Shown here one piece after another: positions 10,201-22,259 of a DNA stretch of 64,000 nucleotides. The notes below the pieces were generated by a model. It had not been told where the DNA came from and did no database searches. It saw only the letters and a list, made by a program, of their open reading frames with translations. Position numbers and translations under genes: made by a program. How positions within the stretch are numbered: position 1 is the stretch's first letter; each line of letters starts with the position of its first letter. The DNA lies in contig CM056376.1 of assembly GCA_029718625.1 (NCBI GenBank), positions 24,775,130 through 24,839,129 of the forward strand. Reading direction: 5' to 3'. Origin of the DNA: Synaphobranchus kaupii. Taxonomy: Eukaryota; Chordata; Actinopteri; Anguilliformes; Synaphobranchidae.

Positions 10201-11370
10201 TATCATAGCATGATGATGGCCTCTATTCAATCCTTCACTAAGGCCTGAATTCAATCAAAATTTGACCTTAACTTTGACTTTAAATGATTGTTTTCTTTTT
10301 CTTCACAAGGACAGTTTAGCAAGTGAAGTTTTATGATTTCTGACCAAATGTTCTTTGGTGAATATGGAAGCACTCACATGTAATTTAGAGTCAAAGCTCA
10401 CTTGAAACTGATTAAATCTGGGCCCTTGACTTCATTCAAGTATCCATATATTTCTCACAGACACAGTTAGGCAAATTTTAGGTTCGATGCTAATCGCATA
10501 ATACCAAATTTCGCAATACAAAGTATTGTGTCACTCTGGTTGATTCCAGGCTGTTGTCTTGAACCAGTTAAAACCAATTACATCTTATAATTTCAGTCTG
10601 TGCCATTAGTCAGAGACTGTAGTTTCCCTAAGGCAATGGTGTTTTTTTTCAGACAGAAAGCTGGGAAGGCTGGAAGAGAATGAATAAGGACAAGAGATGG
10701 AGTCAGGGCAGCAGCTGTGGGCCTGAATTCGGGAGGGAGGCCTGTAACCTAACCGGTGGGTTAGAATGGGGTACCTCATTTATATGGTCAGACAGGCTAA
10801 CAATTGGGAAGCCCAGCTTTCTACAGTAGATGATGCATCCTGACACTCAGGGCTTGATGTCTCACTGGTGGTAAAGCCTGAGTTATTGAAAGCCTCCAGA
10901 TACATTCATTTTGTCGCCAGCTGGGATCCTCTCTATATAACAATATTGCTGCGGCATCCACCTGCTGTCCAAACTGCTCAAATTTAGAAGCTGTTTCCTG
11001 ATGCAGAGCAACACTGTTTCATAAGCGGTGAATGTCTTTCAAATGTATGAGTCAAACATGCATTTTCTAGTCAGCCGATATCTATTGATTCTCTTATTCA
11101 TTATTTACAGTAACATTGAAAACCTCGAATTCACCGTTATATCAATGTTATCAATTTGGGTAATAAGCTTTTTTTTTCAGCTGCTGTATCAAGCAATTCA
11201 TGGTGACAGACTTACCAATAATTATGGCAATTTACAACATGCTAGCTCAATATGCTCCTACATCCATTCAAATAATTAGTGATCTGCTCATCTGGAAAAA
11301 TTGCCTTCAGAGAAAACTGTCAAACCCTAGAACAATAACAAAGGAGTATGTCTGATAGCCGAGCACCATA
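10201..11370. other. cabp7 intron 1, no recognised gene
   Basis: Intron sequence. The phrase ggcctgaattcaatcaa at about 10231-10247 resembles the outer end of the element at 51919-52697, but no convincing second end was found. Nothing else was recognised. Confidence 0.4.
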
Positions 11371-11372
11371 TA

Positions 11373-11604
11373 CAGTGCCCTCCACTATTATTGGCACCCC
11401 TGGTAAAGATGAGTAAAAAGGGTTATAAAAAATTCACCGTTTGGTGAATTAGCTTAATGTCACACTGAAAAAATGAGAACAATCCAACCTTTAATTGAAG
11501 TAAATTTATTATGAGAAAAAAAAATCCCTCATCAAGAAATAATTATTTTTAACAAAACCATGTTGGCCACAATTATTGGCACCCCTAAATTTATATATAG
11601 AATA
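11373..11604. mobile_element. Tc1-type left arm (second end family)
   Basis: Starts after TA (11371-11372) with cagtgccctccactattatt ggcaccc and has the inner repeat cacaattattggcacccc at about 11569-11586, an IR/DR-like spacing. No matching right arm is present. The sequence passes directly into the FB core near 11605 (agtaatcatttttaatattt). The arm is unlike the ends of FB copies 1 and 2. Confidence 0.7.
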
Positions 11605-13587
11605 AAGTAATCATTTTTAATATTTGGTCGCATATCCTTTACATGCCATGACTTCCTGATGTCTGTGACCCAACAACATCAAAAGACTCTTGATATCTTA
11701 TTTTCTGGTACAAATTCAAATTCAAATTCAAAATGCTTTATTGGCATGAAATACACTTGTAAATATTGCCAAAGTGTACATACAGAAATGCAGAAATACA
11801 CTAAAACATGGATGTAAATAAATCGGTAAAATTGCTATATCTAACTGTAACAACAACCAATATCAGAGTAATAATATTATTATATAATTATTAATAACAA
11901 CAAGAACAATAATGATAATGCCGAAAAAAGTCATTAATGATTAATTAATTAATTAATAAAATTAATATATTTTTGGTTGTCAGCCAATGTCCCTCAGTTC
12001 ATGGCAGGCAAAGATGTACTTTGCAACGGAGCTGTTGGCCCTTCTCCTAGTAGGATTTGCAGTTTTTTCTCTTTTGTTAGGGAATCAAAGTCTTTTATAA
12101 TTAGATATAATTTGTTGAAGTAATGTTTTCTAATTTCTGTATATTTTCCACAATGTAGGAGCAAGTGCATCTCTGTTTCCACCTCTACTGTCTTACAGTG
12201 ACCACATATACGTTCTTCTTTGGTAACCATGTATTCCGGTGTCTGCCTTTCTCAATTGCAAGGGTGTGGTCACTGAGCCTGTACTTGGTCTGTACTTTGT
12301 ATCTCTGACAGAGAAGAGATATTCAGCTAATGTGTAGTCTCTTTTTAGGGTCCGATAGCAATCAAGTTTTGTGTTTCTGTTTTGTGTTTTGGTTACACCA
12401 TCCCAATATTCCAGATAAGAGATTTTGGTTTGTTTCATAATTTGGTTTACTCTGATTTGCTGGTAAGCAGTGCTAGTATGAAGCTGGTCTGTGCTTTGTG
12501 TTAGTGGAGTTAATGGGTTAATCAGTTTCATTACCAGCTGACTGAAGGGACTCTTTTCATGACTGAGCTCTTGGGCTTTCATTGCCTTAAATTGCAATGT
12601 GTCTTGGGGGCTTGAGTTGAGGTGCATCCAGAATTTTAATGCTCTTTTTTGGATATGAATCATTAACGGATAATGGCCTAATTCTGCCCTGCATGCATTA
12701 TTTGGTGTTTTCCTTTGTACTTGTAGAATGTTTCTACAAAATTCTACATGCAGGGCTTCTATTGGATGCTTGTCCCATTTAGAATAGTTCTGCTGGCTGA
12801 GTGGACCCCATACCTCACATACCATACAGCGCAATGGGCTGGATAACACTATCAAAGATCGTTAACCAGATTTTTATTGGTATAACACATTTTTGAAGTT
12901 TTCTTTTTATAGAATAGAGTGCTCTTCGAGCTTTTTCTTTTAAGTCATTCACTGCCATGCTAAAGCTCCCTGATGCTGTGATTGTCAGACCAAGGTAGGT
13001 GTAATTTAGGGTGTGTTCTCGAGTGGTGTTGCCTAGAAAGAACTGGAACCTGTTTTCCTGACATCTGGCCTTCTTTTGGAAAAACATTACTTTTGTCTTT
13101 TTTAAGTTTACTGTCAGTGCCCAGTTCTGACAGAAATCCTCCACCTTCTTCAGTGGGTGACAGCAGAACCAGGTAATCTGCGTAGAGTAAGAATTATACT
13201 TCCGTGTCATGTAGGAGGAGGCCCGGGGCTGCAGACTGTTCCAACTGCACTGCTAACTCATTAATGTAAACTCACAGCTAACTCATTCTGGTACTCTTAC
13301 AAGCGATACTATAACGTCTCTGCATTTGAATGGATCTCTATGGGAATTGGGGGGTGGGACTAGATTTAGCAGTAAATATGGATGTAGATATTTGCAGTAG
13401 ATATGGATGGATCACTTTAAGGGTTGTTTCTCCTGACAAAACAACAAGGGTTGTTTTCATATTGAACTCTATGGAAAAATAGGTCAGGAGAAGAAACCCT
13501 TCAAGTTATCCATCCATATCTACTGTATATGACTTAGAGCCATTTAGCCAACCATGTGTTCCATACTGTTCCAGTGTAATGTACAGT

Positions 13588-13588
<1 letters not shown>
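11605..13588. mobile_element. foldback core FB copy 3, split by a LINE
   Basis: Left part 11605-11711 (tttggtcgcatatcctttac, ctgatgtctgtgaccc). Right part 13286-13588 (ttctggtactcttacaagcg through the palindrome centre to ccatactgttccagtgtaat). The missing middle is the LINE at 11712-13285. The right arm ends in an (AG)n microsatellite and the outer right end is lost. Confidence 0.75.
11712..13285 (-). pseudogene. 5'-truncated LINE (non-LTR retrotransposon), ORF2 C-terminal part
   Basis: Flanked by a 9-bp direct repeat ttctggtac (11703-11711 and 13286-13294). On the minus strand the 3' end carries short gaatttg-type tandem repeats (11712-11733) instead of a polyA tail. Three overlapping, frameshifted open stretches (13210-12815, 12855-12193, 12230-11994) read as the end of a reverse transcriptase. 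They include INELAVQLEQSA, a palm motif altered to LYADYLVLLS (codons about 13173-13190; a family member would have YADD), CQNWALTVNLKKTKVMFFQ, then a long C-terminal region ending in a CxxC...H...C cluster (ICGHCKTVEVETEMHLLLHC). The catalytic aspartate change, the frameshifts and the missing 5' part make it dead. The clade (I, L2 or other) was not determined. Confidence 0.85.

Positions 13589-13639
<51 letters not shown>
13589..13639. repeat. (AG)n microsatellite
   Basis: About 25 uninterrupted AG units directly at the broken right end of FB copy 3. Confidence 0.97.
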
Positions 13640-13645
<6 letters not shown>

Positions 13646-16080
13646 AAGAATATTCTGGATGCTGTGTCTCCCACATCTGCCAAAAATGGCAAGAGCAGTG
13701 CACATTCATGTTTATGTTTTTGGCTAGAAACAAGGTCATAATCATTTATATGATAAATAATGTTTATCTACCTATCTTTTGCCTTAAAGAAATGTTGAGT
13801 TGGTATTTATTATGAATTAATCTTGGATTCAGTCAACATGAATAACTTCCTGTCTTAAAAATGTCTTAAAAATACAGTAAAAGCAAGTGTTCGTTTTTTG
13901 TTCTGGTTTGTCAAGTTAAATCAGTAAATCCCTTATCACTAAAATTAAACTGCCAAACTGTGTGGAAAACTCTCGCACTTATTAATAAATGAAGGACACG
14001 TGTTGGGTGAATCCAGGCTGTACTTTTGGAAAGCTTCCTCTGGTGCTCCCAGCCATGATTAAAAACCAGAATTTTAATCAGGAAGTAATATTACCCTTTT
14101 CATCAACTATTTTCGCTGTACTGCTATTTCCAATGCCCCAATCTGAAGACGGTTGTTCATTCAACCTCTATATGGTTAATGCATTGCTTTGTATGTACAG
14201 TATGTTCAAATCTATGTTACTGTAAATATAAAACAATAGATATCATAGACTTTCTTAGACTTCTTGCTAGTTGCATATTTCCTTCAGTGTATTGTTTTGC
14301 ATCATATTGCTGTCACACTTGTCACTGCTGTTTACAGTTTAGTTGTTTCTGTGCTTAGTATTTGTATGGTATTCTTACATATTTCATGAGATATCCTGGG
14401 ATGTGCATTCAGGGACCTCTGAATAAACTTTAAACAAACCGCAGAAAAAAATGTCAAATCATCAAAATGCAGTATCAAGGTATAAATCTAATCCAAGTTA
14501 TGTTTTGCATTAGCATACATTATTCAGTGGACAAAATATCATATTTTCAAATGAAAAAAAAAACAGAAAGGTAACGGCTCTTGAAAGATGACCTTGCTGA
14601 GTACAAAAACACAGGCTACACAAACTACAGATCAGGATTGCTTGTACCGGCAAACCATTGTGTTTTTAGTGGGTCATTCACTGCTACAATCATGCACCCT
14701 TTTCAGAAGTGGCAAATAGAGGATTATGGCACTGTCAGCAGAGTTTGCTTTAATTTAGTTGGAAATTGAAATTCAGCAGTGAAGCCCATGCCGATTTGTT
14801 TTCTTTACCAAGGGTATTGAGTTCTACACAAATAGACTAAATCCCTTGGATTATTACTTCGCCATCAAGACATTTGTGATATCAGCAGAATTTCGGTCTA
14901 ACACAGTATGACATAAATTAATTCCTTCACTGTTACAGACGACACTCATTCATCTGCAGTCATCTTGTGAACTCCAAATCCCAGGCACAAAAAAATAAAT
15001 AAAAATGAAATGTTAGTATAGACGTCCAGATTTGAGATTTATCAGGCTGTGCACAAAGGTATATGGTTTTGCGTTGCTTCTTTGTGTTCTGTTTTTGAGA
15101 GGGAAACCGCTCTCTCAGCTTCTGCCAAACATCAGAGCATGTCACGCTTCAGTCTGCTCAGATTTTGGGAAGAAAGGAAGGGACGGACGCCATTATGGAT
15201 CTGCACTCTTCTGCTGCCGTGACTCTCCGGGTCATTCGCCCCAAGGCCAGGGGTTGGCGACGTGGGCCGTGTCTGGTTTTCACGCCAACTTCTGACCTTA
15301 ATTATTTCATTAGCCCCAACATTTACGACATCTGACATTTTAGCTACGTTTCTCGACAAGTGCATGAATTACAGCCAAAGTGTCCCTATGTGAAATGTTG
15401 TACTGTGATCTAATCTATGATTGAACCAGTGTTTGGGTATAGAGAAAATGAGCTCGTTTAGCCAGGGTAATTGGTGGAAGCAGAAACCTGCATACACACC
15501 GGCCCTCCAGGACCCGAATTGGCCTCCCCTGCCCTAGGCGTTCTGCTCATCCTCTAATCAATTATCATCCGTACGTTGTCCCCTCATGTTTGATCACATC
15601 ACAAAAACACACCCGCATGGCAAAGCCGTCAGAAGATAAAGAGATGGGACTTGAACTCTTGATTACTCCTGTCTATATGATTTAATTTCTTCAGCTGGCT
15701 GAGTGTCCACAAGACTCGGTTTCAAGTGTACAAAGTAACAGCTAAATGAAGGTCTGCGTCAAATCTGCAGTGGAAGGCAGGTTCTACTTGTGCCTGCCTA
15801 GGAACTTGTATATTTTAAATGCAAAACAGCAGAATATAAACCAACGCTCAAAATGTTTTTTTTTCTTTCCCAATGTGTTTGCACTCAATTCTGCAAACTT
15901 ACTTCAGAGGTTAAAACGGCTGTGTATGCAAACTCAATCTCTGGCTTTTGCTATTGCTTGCTGTTGTTTTGCTGGCAATCTATAGACTTAAAGTAGATTT
16001 GTTTTATTTTTATTTTTCTTCTGGGAGCTGCTTGAACTTTTCTATTCCTGCTCAAGTTTACACTGCCATGAAGCATTGCT
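13640..16080. other. cabp7 intron 1, no recognised feature
   Basis: Intron sequence without a recognised exon, RNA gene or repeat family. A less AT-rich patch at about 15100-15290 was examined and shows no splice-bounded coding exon. Confidence 0.4.
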
Positions 16081-16102
16081 CCCCCCCCCCCCCCCCCCCC
16101 CC
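16081..16102. repeat. poly-C tract
   Basis: A run of 22 C. Such a run is prone to slippage and may mark an assembly uncertainty. Confidence 0.95.
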
Positions 16103-16535
16103 TCTCAATACGGCATTCTCTTTGAAGTATAAAAAGGTGCAGTTGGACTTCAAAGATGTGTTGCTTTTCTGTCCCCTAGGGCTTTGATAGCGGATGAAAC
16201 ACTCAAGTTTAGATCAGGAGATTTTAAAGCCGTTTTTAGTTTAACCCGGCGACTCAACAGTTTTGAAAGCAATGCTAATTCAATAAAGTAGAAACAGTGC
16301 CCTTTGGATGGATGCAAGTAGGAACAGATCTTACCTATGGGCAAACGGAGGAGGAATATGTGAATGTAGTATTTAATCACCCCGCGTGTAACTGTGAGGC
16401 GCCAATGTGTAGAATGATGAGTGTCTTTAAATAATGCTCCATAGGAGCCAAGCAGTCTTCAAAATGTTCGTTTTTTAAAAGTCAATATCTCATGGAAATG
16501 CTTTCTGTAAAAATGAGACTCACTGCTTTGATTTA

Positions 16536-16536
<1 letters not shown>

Positions 16537-16577
<41 letters not shown>

Positions 16578-16642
16578 GCGTGTGCGTGTGCGTGTGCGTG
16601 TGCGTGTGCGTGTGCGTGTGCATGTGTGTGTGTGTGTGTGTG
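16537..16642. repeat. (TG)n with (GTGTGC)n core microsatellite
   Basis: TG repeats flank about eight GTGTGC hexamers (16569-16620), then TG again: a hexamer array expanded within a dinucleotide tract. Confidence 0.97.
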
Positions 16643-18021
16643 GGGAGCCTGGGTGTGGCATAACCATCAATTCTTCCTAGAAGCTTTTTGTGGATTTTTT
16701 TTTATTTTCTCTTTTTATTTTTTGGTGAATTAGCTGCCAAGCATTTCATGGACGCCATTTGGACCTTTTATGTAGAAGAAGCTGCTGTGCGAGTTGGCCG
16801 TGGCTCAGTGCATTGTTCAAGGGAATAACCATGCCCTCTCGGTTCCAATCCAAGAGCTCAATAATCAAACTCCCTTCTGTGCCACATTGGAAAACCTGGC
16901 AGGGATTTTTTATAGCAGCAGACTGATGCTTTTTGTAGTAGCCTCAAAAGTCAACGCCTCTTAAACACCGCTTGTGTGTGTAATGCAGCCAACTATTTTT
17001 AAACCTCACTGGCAGCCACAATCCATCTTCCACGGGAAACGGGCCTCTTCCGGCACCCTGAAGATTTTAATATCATAGTGACCATGTTTTAACAAGGCTC
17101 TGGAGTATTCAAATGGGTATTAACTAAGAGGAGCTTGCGTTTTGTGGAAATTGCTACTATTTTACAGTGTATTGTCTACAGAGACAAACTCACACACTGC
17201 ATGAGGTTTTGAGCAAGTCACAGTGATTAATGACTGTCTGGCACATCTAAATAGTGACGTATTGATAATTCATGTTCCTGTGTCTCTGAGTCCTTTAGTC
17301 AGTTATCCAAACTATGTCCATTAATTTGTCTATAAATTGATTGCATATACAAAGTACATTTATTATGCATATATGAGCTTCACAACATACATGACTAACA
17401 GATTGAATAGGCATTCACTGCAAAGACCTCCAATAAAACTACAACGCACTGCCTCAATCTGAGTAACAAATTTACTACTAAATAGTTTCTATGTTGATTT
17501 GTACACCATACATGCTGTAAAGTTTTCTTTTTGGTGACTGTCTAACTCATGTTATTAAAGTTCATGTACAAATATAGTACTTTCATGACATTTTGTAAGG
17601 TATTTTGTCAGAACTAAAGTGAGTAAAACTTACTTGAATCGGGATATAGGCATAAAATGTCACAAAGTGCACGTAAATGGAATTGAGGCCAAAGCCAGAG
17701 ACTGTGGCTTAAATGACAAGCAGGTTAAGTTGAGGTCAATATATTTATCTGTAATAGTCAGATATTATTTATTTTGTGAAGACCTCATCTTATCTTGGAT
17801 TTTGAGGCGCTGTGTATCTAAATAATTAAATCTATGTTCAGAGAGGGGCAGTCTCTTCTAAAGAAGGAGACAACGGCTGCATTTGTCTGGCATTACACTT
17901 TGTGGGCCCAGACGATATTGCTTGAAAAATAAATGTGTTAAAGCGGTGTTGTGCCAAAGATAAATGATTTACAGTTCATCAAAAAAAGGGCCTTCACATA
18001 ATATTGTGGAAAAAATCTGGA
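16643..18021. other. cabp7 intron 1, no recognised feature
   Basis: Intron sequence. No gene or repeat family was recognised. Confidence 0.4.
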
Positions 18022-19121
18022 ATTGGAATCATGCCCTGGGATTGGAATCATGCACTGGGATTGGAATCATGCACTGGGATTAGAATCATGCACTGGGACT
18101 GGAATCACACACTGGGATTGGAATCACGCACTGGGATTGGAATCATGCACTGGGACTGGAATCATGCACTGGGATAGGAATCACACACTGGGATTGGAAT
18201 CACGCACTCGGATTGGAATCATGCAATGGGACTGGAATCACACACTGGGATTGGAATCATGCACTGGGACTGGAATCACGCACTGGGATTGGAATCATGC
18301 ACTGGGACTGGAATCATGCACTGGGACTGGAATCATGCACTGGGATTGGAATCATGCACTGGGACTGGAATCATGCACTGGGATTGGAATCATGCACTGG
18401 GTCTGGAATCATGCACTGGGATTGGAATCATGCACTGGGATTTGAATCATACACTGGGACTGGAATCACGCACTGGGATTGGAATCATGCACTGGGACTG
18501 GAATCATGCACTGCGATTAGAATCATGCACTGGGTTTGGAATCATACATTGGGACTGGAATCATGCACTGGGATTGGAATCATGCACTGGGACTGGAATC
18601 ATGCACTGGGACTGGAATCATGCACTGGGATTGGAATCATGCACTGGGACTGGAATCACACACTGGGACTGGAATCATGCACTGGGATTGGAATCATGCA
18701 CTGGGACTGGAATCATGCACTGGGATTGGAATAATGCACTGGGATTTGAATCATACACTGGGACTGGAATCACGCACTGGGATTGGAATCATACACTGGG
18801 ACTGGAATCACGCACTGGGATTGGAATCATGCACTGGGACTGGAATCATGCACTGGGACTGGAATCATGCACTGGGATTGGAATCATGCACTGGGACTGG
18901 AATCATGCACTGGGATTGGAATCATGCACTGGGACTGGAATCATGCACTGGGATTGGAATCATGCACTGGGATTTGAATCATACACTGGGACTGGAATCA
19001 CGCACTGGGATTGGAATCATGCACTGGGACTGGAATCATGCACTGCGATTGGAATCATGCACTGGGACTGGAATCATGCACTGGGACTGGAATCATGCAT
19101 TGGATGCACTGGGATTGGAAC
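18022..19121. repeat. 19-bp minisatellite, about 58 copies
   Basis: The unit is attggaatcatgcactggg, alternating irregularly with a variant starting actgg; rarer variants have cacaca, cacgca or catacact. It runs for 1.1 kb with almost no length change, so the 19-bp period is kept throughout. Because 19 is not a multiple of 3 and the unit has no plus-strand stop, all three plus-strand frames are open and encode the same 19-residue cycle (MHWDWNHALGLESCTGIGI). The longest open frame (18226-19170, 314 aa) is therefore a repeat artefact. Confidence 0.97.
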
Positions 19122-19963
19122 CCCAGATGCATCAAACTCAACCCAGGTGTTACAGACCTGGGGGAAATGAATGATGTTACAGGTACAGGAGAGACGATTC
19201 AAATTTAATTCAATTCATATCACAAAACTGTCTATTTGGAAGGCAACTGATCATTCTTGAATCGCCTCTACGGTTTTTCAATTTCATCAACACGTACATC
19301 TCAAAGGGATTCTTGGCTGATAAACAACTGCTCCCGAGAGCTGGTCATGCTTTTCACTCTCCTGCAGCCTTCTTCGAATAGAAGGGCTGTACATTTTTTG
19401 GCAAGCTCTCCCTAAGATGCATATCACTGTTGAACAGTAAAAACTGAAAGAAGAATGGCAGTTTTAAATACAGGCGATGAGGAAAATGTGATCACGCAGG
19501 GACAATTCACAATTCATGCTCGCTGAGAAAGAGCAACCGATGGTGATATTGGGAGTAGACAGAAATAAAGGTACAGTGGAGGTACATTTTTGAAGAACAA
19601 ATTTCCCAAATGTACCCTGAATGTACAATAATGCTCTATCTATTATTTAGAAGCAAAAAAGGTACAAATTAATAATGTATTACTGGCTAGGGGTACAATT
19701 TTATTACCACCCAAGTGACAAGCGTTTGTACCTTTTTAGGAACTTTTTAGTATTTTTTTTTTTCTGAGACTGCAGCCCATATATTCCTATATATTTGGGA
19801 ATATTTTTAACTCAAATAGAAAATGCTTTTTAAACACTTTTTAAATAAAAAATGATTTTCAAGATCATTTATAAACTCATTAGGCAAATACTGCTCCACC
19901 AAAATTGTGATAGAGCCTTGAGGCTCTATGCATTGTGGTTCATTATATTAGTTAAATTTAAAG
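19122..19963. other. cabp7 intron 1, no recognised gene
   Basis: Intron sequence. Several aaggtaca / tgtacctttt phrases at 19570-19740 recall fish DNA-transposon fragments but do not form a clear pair of ends. Confidence 0.35.
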
Positions 19964-19967
19964 TTAA

Positions 19968-21182
19968 AGCTGCACTATTCAGGATTTTTACCTAGAAAAT
20001 ATTATAAAATAACCCACGCTCAGTCGTATCTATAGTGCACAGGCAAAATCTATCGAAAACTAAAACAAAATGCTGAACCTTGCTCCCCTGCCTGTATTTA
20101 TTATTCTAAGATGCTTTTGGGAAGTTTCTGGGTGTGGTGCTCTTTTATGTGTGGGGAGGGGTGGGTGTGGCTACAGAGCCTTTGGGGTGGGATCAGGTTT
20201 CAGCTGAACATTTGTAGACAGCTGACTACTGCAATGGCAGAGGTGAACAAGCTCTCAGGGCATTCAAGAAGCAGAGTCAACCTAGATTTTGCTTTTCCTC
20301 GATGGCGACAGCTGAAGTTTTACAAGGGCTTGGAAAGCGATACGGAATTGCTGTGTAATATTACGTTGCATTTGAGAAAATAAATTATATTAGTACACAA
20401 ATATCTTCATGAAAAAGCCATTTACTTTACAAGGGTATTCGCTGGCTATGATACAAGATATGGTCTGCTAATGTTACTTATGTCTTTACATCCCAATTCT
20501 AAATTCACGTTCAGAATACGTTCGCTAAATACTGAGCAAGCACGCCATTTTTTCAGCCAGACATTTAGGGCACTGAACCGTCTGAATTTCTCACGGCCAC
20601 GGTTTAAAACAGGAAGCGGGCCTGAGATCACTGAGATCAGGTTTTATACAGTTATATAATGAAATAAAAGTTTTTTAAAACTTCAGATTTTCTCAACCTA
20701 GTGTCATTTGTGCCCGCATGAATGATTAAAGCTTTTGCTGAGTGTTTTTTAATTATTGCAGGAGCTTCATCTTTTATGCCATTCACTCTCAAACCAAAAA
20801 AAAAGTAGCCTACATGATACAATCCTTAAAACCACTGGCAACATTTAGGTTGCAAACAGTAGAATCCCCCAATTACAACTGCATTCGTCAGAGACAGCAG
20901 TAAGCAAGACGGCAGATGAAGCCGGGGTCGATGCGTTAGGGGAGCTGAGAACTTTGAAACAATTTCAAACGTGTTTATTTCATCATTATGACAGTGCCTA
21001 ATTACTGTTACCATCCATATAGAACAATGCATGTTTCTAAAAATGTTATTTTCATTTTATTTTTGTTTGACATTTTGGTTGCTGCATGTTTTTTGCCCTC
21101 AACGGAGGTGAGTGGGCGGGGTTTAGAATGGAGGAGGAGACACAGGGTTCCAGCAAAGCTAAAAATCCTGCATAGTGCACCT
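19968..21182. mobile_element. TTAA-flanked DNA element with 22-bp inverted ends
   Basis: Left end agctgcactattcaggattt, right end the reverse complement of aggtgcactatgcaggattt (two mismatches). TTAA lies at 19964-19967 and at 21183-21186. The TTAA target fits piggyBac or Kolobok superfamilies. The 1215-bp interior shows no transposase, so it is taken as non-autonomous. A 90-aa open frame at 20111-20383 has no recognisable domain. Confidence 0.7.
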
Positions 21183-21186
21183 TTAA

Positions 21187-21441
21187 ATTAAATCTTGATT
21201 TGGATCAGTTAATGAAAGATCCACATAAAGCCAAGTATTAGTAGAAATTATAATGTCAATGTGATTACAATGCATCACCCAGTTTATAACATGAGTTCCT
21301 GCAATATTTGGTATAATTGACTGAAGCATATTTTCGACATATTTTAAATGTAGTGTCCATCCTCCAAAAAAACAGTAAATGGAGTCAGCATCTCTGACTA
21401 AGATGAAGTACTTTCTCATCAAAATATGGTAGACACCACAG

Positions 21442-21488
<47 letters not shown>

Positions 21489-22251
21489 CACACACACACA
21501 CGCACACCTGTTTGCCTCATCTCACATCAAAGCTAGCATGACAGAAGGAAAGTGAGGGTTCCTGTCCTTGCGCTGCATGGGACCCAACCTCTTCTCAATG
21601 TGCTTTCACAGCCACAGATGTGCTTTCACAGACATGGTTAATGCCCCGTTGTATCAGTAGTAAATTCTGCACTCTCCTCATCTCTCCGTTTTGCTCAGAA
21701 CTTGGCTCCCACCGCAGCCTGGGCCAGGTTGGATTTTTACAGCTTCTGATTGATGACGCCATTAACCTGACAAATGTGTATCCTGTCGACTATTGTGGCT
21801 GTCAAGCAAGTCGTGAATGAGCGAGCAGTGCTTGTCATCCGATAAATGACCCTTACCATCACCGAGCAGAAATACTGTCACCCCAATGTGTAATATTTAA
21901 TATCCCTTTTTCCTCTTAGCTTTCTCAGAGAAGTGTAGATGATTTTTAAAAGCCATTCCTCTAAATTAAACTCACAACTATGAGGACCTCATAAAACAGA
22001 GTTATGAAAACTATAATGGGCAACGGGCATTCCCTGTCAAAACAGGAGCTACATTTCAGTGATGTGCTTGCTTTTTCGATAGAGTCCAGTACATGGAAGT
22101 CAGGTGGCTATGCCCTTGTCCCAGGTGGTTCTATAGCCCGTTTGCAATCCAGCTATTTGCGGAAGTCAACTAAGGCCGGCAGTTTACATGCAGTAAGGAA
22201 ATGAAGCATTAATTTGTGGGGAGCCTTCTAAATGTGAGCACAGGAGCATGC
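21187..22251. other. cabp7 intron 1 with (CA)n microsatellite
   Basis: Holds a CA/GCAC microsatellite at about 21443-21506. The rest has no recognised feature. Confidence 0.5.
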
Positions 22252-22259
22252 TGTGGGGG

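Noticed and set aside
16790..16870. tRNA-like cggttccaatccaag string
   Set aside because: A B-box-like phrase alone; no A box, acceptor stem or anticodon arm could be folded.
18226..19170. 314-aa open frame of MHWDWNHALGLESCTGIGI repeats
   Set aside because: Entirely explained by the 19-bp minisatellite lacking stops in any plus frame.
19570..19740. Possible MITE with ggtac ends
   Set aside because: Several short ggtaca/tgtacc motifs but no consistent pair of ends or target duplication.
20111..20383. 90-aa frame inside the TTAA-flanked element
   Set aside because: No transposase motif, length too short, and the element ends lie far outside it.
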